From Casuarina equisetifolia (taxonomy: Eukaryota > Streptophyta > Magnoliopsida > Fagales > Casuarinaceae), in the NCBI GenBank assembly GCA_028551475.1, contig CM052355.1, positions 4,464,001 to 4,528,000 on the forward strand: a stretch of DNA of 64,000 nucleotides, written 5' to 3'. Of the stretch, positions 23,129 to 35,800 are shown in pieces. Made by a program: the position numbers and the translations under genes. The stretch's first letter is position 1. Each line of letters opens with the position of its first letter. The notes beneath the pieces were generated by a model that was not told where the DNA came from, ran no database searches, and saw only the letters and a list, made by a program, of their open reading frames with translations.

Positions 23129-23628
23129 NNNNNNNNNNNNNNNNNNNNNNNNNNNNNNNNNNNNNNNNNNNNNNNNNNNNNNNNNNNNNNNNNNNNNNNN
23201 NNNNNNNNNNNNNNNNNNNNNNNNNNNNNNNNNNNNNNNNNNNNNNNNNNNNNNNNNNNNNNNNNNNNNNNNNNNNNNNNNNNNNNNNNNNNNNNNNNNN
23301 NNNNNNNNNNNNNNNNNNNNNNNNNNNNNNNNNNNNNNNNNNNNNNNNNNNNNNNNNNNNNNNNNNNNNNNNNNNNNNNNNNNNNNNNNNNNNNNNNNNN
23401 NNNNNNNNNNNNNNNNNNNNNNNNNNNNNNNNNNNNNNNNNNNNNNNNNNNNNNNNNNNNNNNNNNNNNNNNNNNNNNNNNNNNNNNNNNNNNNNNNNNN
23501 NNNNNNNNNNNNNNNNNNNNNNNNNNNNNNNNNNNNNNNNNNNNNNNNNNNNNNNNNNNNNNNNNNNNNNNNNNNNNNNNNNNNNNNNNNNNNNNNNNNN
23601 NNNNNNNNNNNNNNNNNNNNNNNNNNNN
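23129..23628. other. Assembly gap (500 N)
   Basis: Exactly 500 N, a conventional filler length, so the true size is probably unknown. The flanks (cgcgag on the left, gaaacgggtaatc on the right) give no clue to missing genes. Any frame that crosses it is an artefact. Confidence 0.99.
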
Positions 23629-24394
23629 GAAACGGGTAATCACAATGGTACTGTGGCAGGATACGTCACCATAGCTTTTCTTGCTTATATATTGGGAAAT
23701 TCACCAAAAAATCCTTCAATTTAGGCCTTCATTAAATTTCAAGTTCAACAATTACGGACTACATTTTAGCTAGTTACCAATAGACCATCTGCTTATCTGA
23801 ACTGATAAAAGAAAAATGAAGTACATAATAATACAGTAATCGATAAGGGGTCCAATCTCGACTTCCAAATATGATCATCGAAAATCTGCATATAGGACCC
23901 TCGATCAGTTGCCACCAGGCATTCACCAATACAGTAATCAGAATCATTCCAAGAATCACCATGTGACCCGTGCACCGCCTGAATCACGCAAAAGCATTAG
24001 ATATGGCATGAATCAATTTCGATTGAAAGAAATAACTCCTCACATTATACACTCATGTTTCAAACGAGTAGCAGATACGAAATACAAAAAGAGACATGAT
24101 GATGACGTTGAAATCATATTCAATTTCCCTCTCCCAATGACTCCTCCCAAAAAATTGAATTGCTTTCATATGCTAACAAGAAGAAAAGCTTAACTAACAT
24201 CTCTATATTTCATGTCCTCTGTAAAACTGCAATTACAAGTATAATAAACTACTTACAGTACAGCATGTCTGGGACTCCAATTTTCGATTATTCATGTTCC
24301 TCTGATGTAAGACCCCACAGCAACCTAAAAGAGATTTTAGATCAAAGGGTACCCACAGTTTCACCGAAGTTAATCTAAAAGTGTCAACAGTGAT
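23629..24394 (-). other. 3' flank and UTR of the cornichon gene
   Basis: No coding region seen. The part next to 24,394 is probably the cornichon 3' UTR. Short open frames in the stretch have no similarity that I recognise. Confidence 0.5.
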
Positions 24395-26816
24395 TTACGG
24401 AAAAAGTATAATAACAGCTAGCATAGCAAAATACCAGAAAAGGGAAAGGAAGAACAGGATGAGAAGATAGGCAATCTTATAAAACCGCAGCCTTTTCTCC
24501 CGTTTCAACTGGTTATAGATTTCAGTTACATCAACCAAATGTTGCTGCTGCACGTACCTGATCAAAGGGTTACAAGTCAGGTTAGATGCATTGGTTGAAC
24601 TGGAGCTGGAGGATGAACAAACAATTTCATGATCTTAAAATGAATCCATGTGTGCAAGTGCTTGCCTATGCCAAAGAAAGAATGGGTCTTGTGAGTGGGG
24701 ACGATGACCCACTGATATTCGTCAATGCATAACTTTGTAACACTTGGATCCATAGATCGAGGACAAGAAAAGGCTCAATTCTAGTGCATATTACTAACAT
24801 TTAGGAAAGGCATTGAAAGTCATCGTTACTTGGTTCTAATTTGCCAGTCAAAAGCTGCAAATCAAGGAATGTGTGCCAGGGCATTTTAGAACTAGCACAA
24901 GATTTAAGGTTTTAGCTTTGGTTGATATGTGATCTCCACTGAAAAGAAAAGCTACTTCTATGGTTCTAATCTTGGATGACCAGATTAACAGATAATAATG
25001 AATATTGAAAAATACAGAGTAAGGCTAGAACCAACTTCCCTCGGATTTTAAAATAAGCTTCCACTTTACCTATAAGAAAGGCTATTTGGTAATAGCAGAA
25101 GGAAAGCAGCATTAAAAGGTAAAGCTGTTTCCTGATAAAACCATCTAGTAATGAATCTGATACCTTTCTCAGTTTTAAACCCGAAGTTAAAACTGACACT
25201 TACTTTCTGATTCGATTTCCCTCAACAAAAGATACATTTCTCTCTCCACCATCTTTCTTATAAGAGTATGGTAACACTAGAGACGTAAAAAAAAGGCAAT
25301 TTTAGCATGAAATCAGCAGGTAGGTTAGTGTCAGGGGCAATCACTAACAAGAATAAGACATCTTCAATGCTTATCCAACCTAAGGAGGATCTCATTGCAG
25401 GTCACCAGACCTCAGAGTAGATCGTTTAACATCTAATTGCTCAGATTGACAACTGAAAATTAAGGAGCCTATATTAGCATAGATGACCATAAATTATAGA
25501 ATCATTTTTATCTATATCTGCTTGCTGTATAAAAGAATCTGCCTTAACATGACAAACCAGAAGGATGAATTCCTTTGAAACCCATCCATAATTAGATGAT
25601 GAATTGTGTATGCCACCCTCACAGTTGCAACTAATAACATAGAGTACCCTTTATTGAATTAATACATCACAGCATTAAATGGCATTAAGAAACTTTTAAA
25701 GTAGATGATGCAGTCATGTTGTTGTCCTTCAAAAAGGAGACAGATAATATGAATTTCATTGACAGAGTGCTCTGAAGGAGGGTGAGAAGAGAACTTACAA
25801 TCTGATATTATAGCATAGGTATGGAAGAGAGAACAAAAACATGAACCAATTTCCCGTTACAAGAAAGAAGCAGCATAAGATTCCTTGTGCTATAAACTCT
25901 GGCACCACGAAACGGTTAATCCGAGATGCGGAGTCATATGGATTGATATAGTCAAACTCGAGGTCCACCAAGCACATTAGCTGCAACAAATCTCTAAAGC
26001 TCAATTTTCTGAAGTTCTCAAACAATTCCAAGGAAACCATGGCAACATTCCGCCTAGACTTTGATTTTAAATACAAAGAACTCCCATTACTCGCACCATG
26101 TCTTTGTAATTTGATTATAATGGTTTTGTATTAAGAACTTTCTTTTCCTTTAGGCCAATATAAGGAATCTTGTCACATGATAATAGACAGTAGATTGACA
26201 GTTCTGTAGGCAAATGCAAAATTAATCAGATGCATCAATGCCGAAGTCATCATAATTCCTAAAAGAAATTTTTTTTCACTTTCCTTTTCATAATTTTTAT
26301 GAAGTCAACCCATTTTTTTTTTAATCTAATAGCTTTAGAAATGCCTCTGTGATACAGTAAGAATTAGAAAGTCAACTACCAAAAAGAGACAAAAAGTAAG
26401 ATCCCTGATCTTCCAAGAGAAGTATGAGAATACAGCGACATGTAGAAACCTTGAAATTTCCTTTCTTTTTTAACAACATATTGAAAGCAAACTTTCAGCT
26501 TCTCAAAACAGGTGCTCGTTCCAGTTGAGACTAGAGCGACCAAAAGGGAAACAAAGATATGTAAAGAAAAACAGGAAAAGAAACCCAAACACATCCAAAA
26601 AGGTATCTTATTGTGAATCCAACATGCTCGCTACGGGTATAGACCCAGGAGTATTTACCCAGTGCAAATTAATCAAATATCAGAAACTCAGAACAGAACA
26701 GCAGAAAATAGAAGAAACTCTGATTTGGATAAGGAACCACATACCTGGAATCCGATAACGCATAGCAGACCTAAAATGAAGAAGAAGGAGAAGAGCCATA
26801 ACCACAGGGCAGTCAT
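24395..26816 (-). CDS. CNIH: Cornichon-family ER cargo receptor
   Basis: Three exons: 26816-26745, 25980-25799 and 24557-24395, joined frame 138 aa, the usual size for plant cornichons. Seen: an N-terminal hydrophobic span ([20 protein letters not shown]), the family hallmark [49 protein letters not shown], then [19 protein letters not shown] and a C-terminal membrane span ending AVIILFP. Cornichons are small membrane proteins that select cargo into COPII vesicles leaving the ER. Introns are GT-AG and phases agree. The gene is divergent from PBF1, with 455 bp between start codons. Which plant CNIH number it matches cannot be told here. Confidence 0.95.
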
Positions 26817-27271
26817 GGCTCGTCTATTCTGTGTCTGGGTCTCTCTCTTTTTGTCTATCTTCGCCTGTCTGAATTTGGGCATGCGTTTAAAACTCGGCCT
26901 CTTGTCTGCCACCCCACGCGAGCATGTGTTTTAAACAGTACTTCAATCGGGTTGCAGCGAAGACAGGTGTAATGTAAGCACGTCATCCACGTGTCTGATG
27001 AGCTTTTATGGAAAGTTGTCGTGGGCCGACAATCAATCTTCAGATTGTGTCATTAATTGGGCCGCCTTTCTGGCTCTTGGTCCATAATTCATTATGGCCT
27101 ACTTAGAGGGCACGGCGTCGTTTCGATGGTCCACTTGTTTGTTTTCTTGAGGGAAAAGACATTTGGGATCTGAAGATTAGAAAAGGAGCAACCCGGTAAC
27201 TCTTCGTCTTCCTCGCCCTAGTTCTGCGTCTATCACTGTTCTTTGCTCCATCCATCAAGTATCAACCAACC
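26817..27271. promoter_or_regulatory. Divergent promoter, cornichon (-) / PBF1 (+)
   Basis: 455 bp between the two start codons. Two TGGGCC site II motifs lie at 27,022-27,027 and 27,058-27,063. Such motifs are bound by TCP factors and are common upstream of growth-related and proteasome genes in plants. Both 5' UTRs must also fit here, so regulation is probably shared. Confidence 0.7.
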
Positions 27272-30200
27272 ATGACGAAACAGCTGGCTAATTGGTCTCC
27301 GTACGACAACAATGGCGGGTACTGTCTCTCTATTTCTCCCTCTATCCACTTCTACCTTGTTCGTCTTTGTTTCGCTCAATGTTTTGTGGATGTTATAGTT
27401 TATGGTATGTCTACTTCTTATATGCAGATCCTGCGTTGCGATCGCCGGAGCAGATTACTGCGTAGTCGCTGCCGATACTCGCATGTCCACGGGATACAAT
27501 ATCCTGACTCGGGATTACTCCAAAGTTTGCAAATTGTACACTCCTTTGGCTCTGTATTTTCTTATTCTTTTCTGTTTTGGTCTTTTGGTTCTAAAGTTCG
27601 TTTGCTTTGTTTTCTGGTATTTTGATTCTCAGTCTTTGTTGATGGATAAATTTCAGATTTTGGGGCCGGTCAGTATTTAGGGGAAAGTCGAGTCTTAAGT
27701 TTCCTTGGCTATGTCTATTGAGCGTGCGGAATTATTGGATGCTTGGGGGATCCCGTGAAATTATTTTGGACTGATAAGCTTTTTGTTGGGTGCATCTTTT
27801 TATTTTCATTTTAGCTAAGTCGGGGGTGGGCGAGATGAAATTGTTGGAAGGGAAATGCTATGTATAATCTTCGGATTCTATAAGATTAAGCAAGACATTA
27901 TGATGCTTGTAGAATCCATCACTTGAAGGATTTTTGGTCACTCTTCGTACATGCTACCATTTTGTGTTCAGAGTAAATACCATTAAAGGGCTGGCCTTAA
28001 TTATTTGGCCTCCACGTTTTCAAATCTTAGAAGCTATTGTGACTCGACCATGCTTCTGTTTTGAAGGAAGAACGGATATTGGAGGAACCTATTGCTCTGA
28101 CTTGAATTTTGATGTGGATCACAGGTTGTTTATTCAGTAGTGGAAGAATTTAGCTTGCTGTTATAGTTTCATACAAGGTGTTGAGTTTGCTTGTTGTTAT
28201 AGTTTCATACCTGGTGTCTAATATCAGTTCAAGTTTGTTTTTCCTTTTTCATTCATCTGCTGGTAGAGCTACTCAGTGCTCTGCTAGGACATTGGCTAGT
28301 AGCTTACTTGGTCTCAATTTATTGGGTGGTTCTGTTTGTTTCTTACTGCAAATTTCTTGGGATATAGAAGAAATAAAATTTTCTTTTCAACGAGTGAGAG
28401 ATGATTGGAGTATATTTTTCTTCTGTTTGTTGCTTGGTGACTTTGAATTAGCATCTTGTGGTCGTTTTCTCTAGTTTTATGGGCTCTTTGCACATGATAG
28501 CCAGTTTCTAATGCCTGTGGAGTTGGAGAGAGGCTGTAGATTAATGGTCAGAGTTCCTCTATAATCTGGTCATGTCTAACCTTTTTTGGCCCTTTATCTT
28601 TCAGAGCTGATAAAGCTGTGATGGCAACTTCTGGGTTTCAAGCTGATGTAAAAGCTTTACAAAAGCTCTTGGCAGCTAGGCACTTGGTATGGTTCCAAAA
28701 TATACTGGATGTACAATAATATGTATTTTGCTAGAAGCACATGGGTTAAGAATTCTGGATTAAGTGGGCATAGTCTGATTTTCATTTGTTCCAGATCAAT
28801 GGACTTCTCTTTGGTCTGTTGATTAGATATTTTTGTAGGTCAGTTTCAAAGCATGGAGTCCTTTCTTTTTTCTTTTCTTTTTAAATAATTTCAATATCTG
28901 AAAGCTTCTGTTTATTTTTCTCTTATGAATAGGTTAAAACTTGTAATGCTGCTTTTGGCAACCTGTTAGAGAGTATTATGCAGTATGAGACAACTATAAA
29001 CTTGTAAAACTTGATGTTAGTTATGATGGCCACTCATGTCTTAAGGATGGTGGCTTCACAATCTCCTATTGAGATAGAAAGTATAAGCCTTTGATTACTA
29101 TATCAAGTCCTATTGCTGAGAAAATATATTGATTAGGCTGTTATGCAACGAGTTGTGATTTCAGAACGGGATCTGGCTGCTAATATCATTTATTGGGCAA
29201 CTTTAGTTTATTTTCTGATGGGCTGGTACCTACTATTTAGCAAACTGTGTTTTTTCAGTAACCTATGGCAATGTCGCTATCTCCAGCTAGGCTATTTGCT
29301 TTCTAGTGTCCTAATAAGTTATCAGCATGAGTTCGATCAAGCATGGACACCTTTCTTAAGAAAATTGAATGATGTTTTAGGTGTGATTTAAGTTGGAATT
29401 ACCGAGAGTTTGTTCCGATATAGAGCTTTTTCCAACTTTAGAATCAAATTTTAGTAATATTTTCTTTTCTTTTTATTGTGCTCCACTTTCTGATAGTAAT
29501 TATGGTGGAATTTTTCTATGATATTTAATGTGTCACACACGTAGGTCTTCCATGGTTTGATGTTTTGGTTCTGGTTTCTCTGTATGTCGTTTAAATTGGA
29601 TATAGATATGGGGACAGAGAATTGAACTGAGGTGCTTATTCTCACTGATGTTTTTGTTGCATACAGATCTATCAGCACCAACACAACAAGCAGATGAGCT
29701 GCCCTGCTATGGCTCAACTGCTATCTAACACCCTTTACTATAAACGTTTCTTTCCATATTATACCTTCAATGTTTTAGGTGGCCTTGACAGTGAAGGTAA
29801 ACTAATAGAATCTTTAACTCTCATTCCTGTCCTCCTTTTCTATTTACGTACCTTTTTCTTTTTTAATTTTTTGCTTTCATTCTAAACTACAGGAAAGGGT
29901 TGTGTCTTTACATATGATGCTGTTGGCTCCTATGAGAGAGTTGGATATAGTTCTCAAGGCACTGGTTCCACGCTCATAATGCCTTTTCTGGATAACCAGC
30001 TAAAAACTCCCAGCCCGCTTTTGTTGCCAGCCCTGGTCTGTTGTTCTTGACCTAAATTGTTGGTCTAGTGTTTTCTTCAGCATTTATGTCACATATGCCT
30101 GATTTTCGAACTGTGGCTTTTAGGACGCCGTTACACCGCTCTCTGAGTCAGAAGCAGTTGATTTGGTCAAAACTGTATTTGCATCAGCAACTGAGAGGGA

Positions 30201-30372
30201 TATATACACTGTAAGTTTCTGGTTCTCCACGATTCTGCTCTTTAGCTGGAGGTTCATCTATTTTTCGCTTTTCTAACAAGTAATGGATATTCCGCAGGGG
30301 GACAAGCTTGAAATTGTCGTTGTAAATGCTGAAGGTATTCGTCGGGAATACATTGAGCTCAGGAGAGACTGA
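27272..30372 (+). CDS. PBF1: 20S proteasome subunit beta type-1 (beta-6)
   Basis: Seven exons: 27272-27318, 27428-27535, 28605-28686, 29667-29796, 29893-30035, 30124-30210 and 30298-30372, giving 223 aa. Seen: [18 protein letters not shown] start, [84 protein letters not shown] and [21 protein letters not shown], nearly identical to plant PBF1. It is the beta-6 ring subunit of the 20S core particle. It lacks an N-terminal catalytic Thr, so it has a structural role. It works in nucleus and cytosol. All junctions are GT-AG and phases agree. Confidence 0.97.
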
Positions 30373-31035
30373 TTTCTATCCTGAATTGTTGTGCTGATCT
30401 TCCCAAAGTAGAATGCTGAAATTGTATTATATGGCTGTGATCGTACTGCCATGGTGGTTCTTTCAGTGTTCTCATGACTCATCAATCTAGTTTCAGTTCG
30501 TCAATGAGTTCAATATGAACAATCGCATTTCCTTATGGTTATAGTGAAGAAGTGATGCCTGTTTTGAAAATGGGTTTTCTTTATTACATGTTAATACTGC
30601 TACCCCCTTGTTACCCCAAGTTTATGAGTTCGAATCTTAACCCTCTTGAAAATAGATGTGGTAATGATTTATGAATGATGAATCTCCTTTGACACGTGTG
30701 TGGATGATGCTTATATAGTGTTTGGTAGAGAGGACCTTTGATCAACGCACAGATGTGGGATAATTTCTGACAGCTACTTTTCAACCGATGGTAAATTTTA
30801 CGTTCGCTCTCTATTGAACTCACGGGTTTGGAGCAACAGAAGAGCTAAATTCCTTGTTTGGTTTCAATGTTATGTTGCCTTGGCTTATAGAGTTTCGCAA
30901 GATTGATGCAACAATGGGTTAAAAAAATCCTCCTGATCTAGTGTTGAAGGAGGTCATTGCTTTATTACAGGATGCTCAAAAAAACTGAAGGTACAATCTG
31001 TATCTCTTTTATTGTTCTTGTAAAATGGAAGTTCC
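30373..31035. other. Intergenic between convergent PBF1 and DUF1499 genes
   Basis: 663 bp that must hold both 3' UTRs and polyadenylation sites. No coding region is seen. The short distance suggests that the transcripts could overlap at their 3' ends. Confidence 0.5.
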
Positions 31036-32300
31036 TCAAAAGCTGTCCTCAGAAGACCATCCTTTCTTTTCCAACTCCTGTCGCAAGGCCTGCCAAAGAG
31101 TTGCAGATACCATTTAATGCTTTCTTGTCCACGACTACATAAAAGCACGAAAACATTATTAGATTGTGTAAGACGCTTACCTTTATTCGCTTCCTGTTGA
31201 CATCAAAATCATAGTTTCCCATCCTTGATGCAGATCGATACTCCACTGTTGAGTTCTTTCCAGGTGGAAACCAAAATTCTACGTCATCCACAAACTGCCC
31301 GACCGGAACAAACAAGCTAATGTCATCAGTCCTTTTCAAGAACACAGGTTGACAAACGAAAGAAGATTGGAAACGAGATAGGCCTACCCCCAGTATGCGG
31401 CTTTCGTATTCTACTCGAACATAATCATCCTTCTTCTCCACTATCTGGGGCGTATATTTGTCCGGTTTGGTAGATGTCACCACTTCGAGGAGTTCCTCCA
31501 TTGCTTCCTCTCTGCTCACAGGCTTTTTCCTCCGGCCGTTGTAGTTCCTGTCAAAAGTAAACACCAACGCGCAAAACGTTTCATTTGACCGACCAAGGTA
31601 CAGCACCATTGAAACTAGCATTTCCCACGTGAACAAAGCGGGGGGAATGAAGCAGGTTCCACACGAGACCCACGTGGTCGGCACCGCCACCAAACAACTA
31701 TCGACTTTCTGCGTTCAAAGTTCAAAGTCCTCCCGTTTACCCTCTCTCTCTCTCTCTCTCTCGCTCTTCTTCCTTTTTTTTCTTTTTCCAACTAATTTCG
31801 GTTATTGCTCGTAAAAGTTTGCAAGAATTCTATGGATGAACATAACCCGTATGCATGAGAGGTACGAATTGCGGGGCCAACAGAAGATAAAACTGCCGCA
31901 AATAAGGAAAAATTGGGAAATGTTTTACCAGGGTGGGGTGTAGTGAACGAGGTCACTGACGTTCTCCGACGTTGAGATACAGTTCTTTGAAGCCGGACAA
32001 AGGGCCAGTGAAGGAGGGTTCTTCTGAATCCCAAGGTAATCAGGCTTCTTGCCGCTGAATCAAAATCCAAAGATATAATCAACCAATAGATGAGCTTGAT
32101 TAAGTAATTGCCAGAAATGGACCAGAATTAGCAAAGTCCTTGGGAAATGCATTACGCGGTGTCATGAACGAGAGGAAGAAGCGTACCTGAAGTTGAAGAC
32201 GGCTCCGATTGCAGCTAACTCGCTGCTCCTCAGCAAGATTTCCCTACAAAACATTAGACTCGTTTACTAAACTCTGTTTGGGAGGACATTCACATTCTGC

Positions 32301-32372
<72 letters not shown>

Positions 32373-32506
32373 CTTCGGCCAACTTTATCGGTGGGTTCGT
32401 CCGGTTGATTCTGGGAAACCGTGATACGATGGTAACTGGAGCTCCGGTAGCCTTTCCGGCCATCCTTGTAGAAACAGTGAGCCACAGGTGATGCCATTGA
32501 AGCCAT
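31036..32506 (-). CDS. DUF1499 protein, predicted thylakoid-lumen targeting
   Basis: Five exons: 32506-32373, 32243-32187, 32054-31929, 31547-31181 and 31089-31036, giving 245 aa with phases in agreement. The DUF1499 core starts with CPASKNCIST (Cys83 and Cys89) and continues SDLVHYTPPW, KPDKYTPQIV, YVRVEYESRI and VGQFVDDVEFWFPP, ending ALRQELEKKGWSSEDSF. The N terminus is rich in Ser, Arg and Lys with few acids, as in chloroplast transit peptides. It is followed by GRREILLRSSELAAIGAVF, a twin-Arg plus hydrophobic stretch typical of Tat signals for the thylakoid lumen. The biochemical role of DUF1499 is unknown to me. Intron 1 begins inside a long (CT)n/(AC)n microsatellite. It is divergent from KU80, 374 bp apart. 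Confidence 0.92.
32303..32370 (+). repeat. Compound microsatellite (GT)n(GA)n at a splice donor
   Basis: About 17 GT units followed by about 16 GA units. On the gene's strand this is (CT)n then (AC)n, starting at the third base of intron 1 of the DUF1499 gene: the donor reads CGAAG|GTTCTCTC. The repeat therefore occupies the positions that normally pair with U1 snRNA. Confidence 0.95.
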
Positions 32507-32880
32507 TGTTAAAAAGCTCTAAGCTATCTGTGGGCGACTCTGCAGGTATGCAACGTGCGCTTCTCCCGAACGCATCTTATTGTGTACTCGCTTTCAAGGA
32601 CTGCCGTTGGGCCTAGCGTCTGTGAATGGGCCTTCGAAATGGGCTTTCCTGACAATATATAGGATTGCACTTTCCCATTATTCCGGGTTCCAATGTCACT
32701 GTCTTTCAGATTTGGGCGCCGTTTGTAATTTAAGGAACCCCTTGACCCGGGGCGGGAAGGACGAAAAAGTAACACAGAACCGCCTCTAGTCTCTGTAACC
32801 CCATTTGCTGGAATACTGCAAGCCAGGCTTTCGTCTCAAGCTTTGAACTCTCTCCCTCTTTCTCTCTCTGACCGTCGTCG
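32507..32880. promoter_or_regulatory. Divergent promoter, DUF1499 (-) / KU80 (+), three site II motifs
   Basis: 374 bp between start codons. Three same-direction TGGGCY motifs at 32,608-32,613 (TGGGCC), 32,627-32,632 (TGGGCC) and 32,640-32,645 (TGGGCT) form a tight cluster. A pyrimidine-rich tract (ctctccctctttctctctc) precedes the KU80 start and is probably its 5' UTR. The link between a plastid protein and a DNA-repair gene is likely positional only. Confidence 0.75.
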
Positions 32881-35800
32881 ATGGCTCGGAACAGGGTAAG
32901 ACAGTGTCTCTAGCTATCCACCTTTAGAATTTCTTCGTTACTACTTCCCAGTCTTATGTCAATTTTCTTTAACATTTGAGCTTGCGCGAACTCTTCGTTT
33001 ATCAAAAACACTTTCTGCCTTAGTTGATCATAATCTGTGCTGACTTTTCTTTATATACCTGTACCTGAAAAGGCGTGTTGAGTTTTATTTGTGCGTGTCT
33101 AGGCCTGCTTTGGTTTGTTCATTTCACTTGCAAATTCTTCAATTTTCTTTTTGCGTATCTAAGTCTGCTGTGGGTTGTTCATTTCACTGTCTTCTTTCCA
33201 CCCTCGTTTGGTTGCTTTCAGTGTTTTCTGTTCTAAACTCTGCTTCGTCAGTTGTATCTGGTTTCTATGACACTTTCTTTAGGGTTTAGGGTTATAACTT
33301 GCCAATATATGAAAACTGACTTGCAATAAGTAATCATAGGACTATTTTTTTTGCACTTTGAATAGCTTCTGCTCGGATATGTTATTTATGTTACTTATGT
33401 TTGTGCTTTGATTATAGGAGACCTTGCTACTGCTGCTCGATGTGGGTCCTTCTATGCACGATATTCTTCCCGAACTTGAAAAGGTCTGCTCGCTGCTTGT
33501 AGAGAAAAAGGTAAAACTTTAATCTCTGAATTGCTCTAGTTATCTCTGCAATTCTTTTAACTGATACTCTTCCTTTTGTTTGTGCAGCTCATTTACAATA
33601 AGTATGATGAAGTGGGTCTTATTGTATTTGGAACTGAAGGTATACTTCAGCTTTCTAATTGGTGATTTTGGGGTTTTTGATGTCAATTTAATTAATTAAT
33701 GTTCGTGATTCATTGCTTTGGATGTGGAGCACCTTTCAGGCCAACTTTTTGATTATGTTTAGTAAGGAAAAGGAAATGGTAGACTTACATTTATTGATTG
33801 CTTGAAGGACAAGGAACTTATGTTTTTGGGTTTTTTCTTTTTCATTTGATTGTTAACTTGTTATGGAGCATTGCCCAATGATGGTACTGTTGAAATTCTC
33901 AGACACAAAAAATGAGCTCACAAGGGAAGTGGGTGGGTACGAACATGTCGTGGTTTTACGAGATACCAAAGTTGTTGATGGAGATCTCGTTCAAACTTTG
34001 CAACACCTCCCCCGAGGAACTTCTGATGGTGATTGTATCCTTTAAATTTTATAGGTTTTTTTTTTCTTTGGAAGTTTATCCTTTGCTTGAGAGTATTATG
34101 CAATTTTCTTTTTTGCACGTATTGTCTGCTTTGAATATTTTAAGCCTGGATCCCCAATTTACAACAAGAATCCTGATTTTCTTTTCTAATGACAGATCTC
34201 CCATTGACTTTAAAAAAAAAAAAAAGAAGTTGTGGGGCAATTTCTTTGCTTCAAGTAGAGTGAACTTTAAGTATTTCTAGACCAATGAAGATTGATATTG
34301 TTCAAAACCCCTCCCCTTCCCCTGTGTGTGTGCATAAGAAAAATAAATAAATAAATAAAAATATTGATGTTGTACTATAAGTTCTATGTTATTATCAATT
34401 ATTAGTTATTAGCGGAGTCCAACATATGCTCTTATTTTGATGGAAGTATGGTGAACTTCATCACCTTTTAGACATAATTGGTTGATTACCCCAAAAGGGC
34501 CTGTTTCTTTTGGTTTGATTTTTGTATGTTGCCACCACAATCAGTTCTGGTTGTGGGTGAGGTCATAGGTTCAAAAACCGGTAATTGTTAAGTAAAAAAA
34601 TGTAACTAATGTTTGCTTGACTATTTGTTCATTATAATGTTCTTGGCACCTTGACTTCATTCATAGTTCTTGATGCTATAATTGTTGGGATGGATATATT
34701 GATAAAGAAGTTTGGTGAGACAGACAAAAAAAGGAAACGCATTTGTCTTATAACCAATGCCCTATATCCTATTAAAGACCCTTTTCAAGGAACAAAAGAA
34801 GACCAGGTCATCACCATTGCTGAACAAATGGTTAAACATGGCATGGGAATGGAAAGTATAGTTGTGAGGGGAAGGCTTAGTGAGAATGTGAATAAGAGAG
34901 TAATGGATGAAAATGACCATCTGCTGGATATATTTTCTAAGAAAACATCTGCAAAGTTGGTGTATGTTGATAGTCCAATATCATTGTTTGGTGCAATGAG
35001 AACTCGGAATATAACTCCAGTTACAATATTCAGGGGTGATCTGGAAATCAGCTCCAAATTGAAGATTAAGGTCAGCTGCTTGGTGCATTGTAGTAGTTCT
35101 TGAGCATATGGCATTCGTGCTTTTGTATGTTATATTCACTCCCTGCTATTGATTCATACTTAAAAACCATATATCAAGAGACATGATGAATTACCTAGGA
35201 AAATCGTTGCACTGATGTTGAAATAGCTATGTCACAGCTCTCAATAATTTTCTTTGGGTTTAACCTGTCATCAAATGTGGCATTGAATTTGTCTAGCTTC
35301 CCAACCTGGCATGCTTATGAGATATTACACTAGATATTGACTTTGTTCAACCAGCAAACACAAATCTTGGTCATACTGAATAGGACAGCTGTTAGTTCTT
35401 AATAGGGGAAGTGTTCACATTTGATCATCGGACATACTGAAAAGAATGCAGAAAAATTTTATGTTATTTATTTTTCATGACTTCTCAATACTCTATCTAT
35501 TGCCTTGTTAATCAGAAGTGCTTATGTCTACATGTCTTAATTTTTTCTTTTTCAAAATTTTATTCTCCAGTATACTGCACTTGCATTGCAAAAATCGGTC
35601 ATAGGAAAGATATCTCTTACTAAATATAGATTTTTTCCTTCTTTAGAATCTTGCAGCACTGCACATCGTTTCCTAATTCTTTTTCTGTTGCTTTATTTTA
35701 CCAACATCATCAATGTTGATATTCCAGAAAATACTGGTTGTATTTGTGTTTCACCTCAAGAGGCCTAATCAAATTTATAGTTGAAGCTCAGTTTTACTTA

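Noticed and set aside
23006..23674. Open frames crossing the N gap on both strands
   Set aside because: They exist only because N is read as open; real sequence on each side is too short to judge.
32209..32506. Frames with VCVCVC/RERERE or SLSLSL/HTHTHT runs
   Set aside because: Produced by the GT/GA microsatellite in an intron; the spliced gene on the minus strand explains the region.
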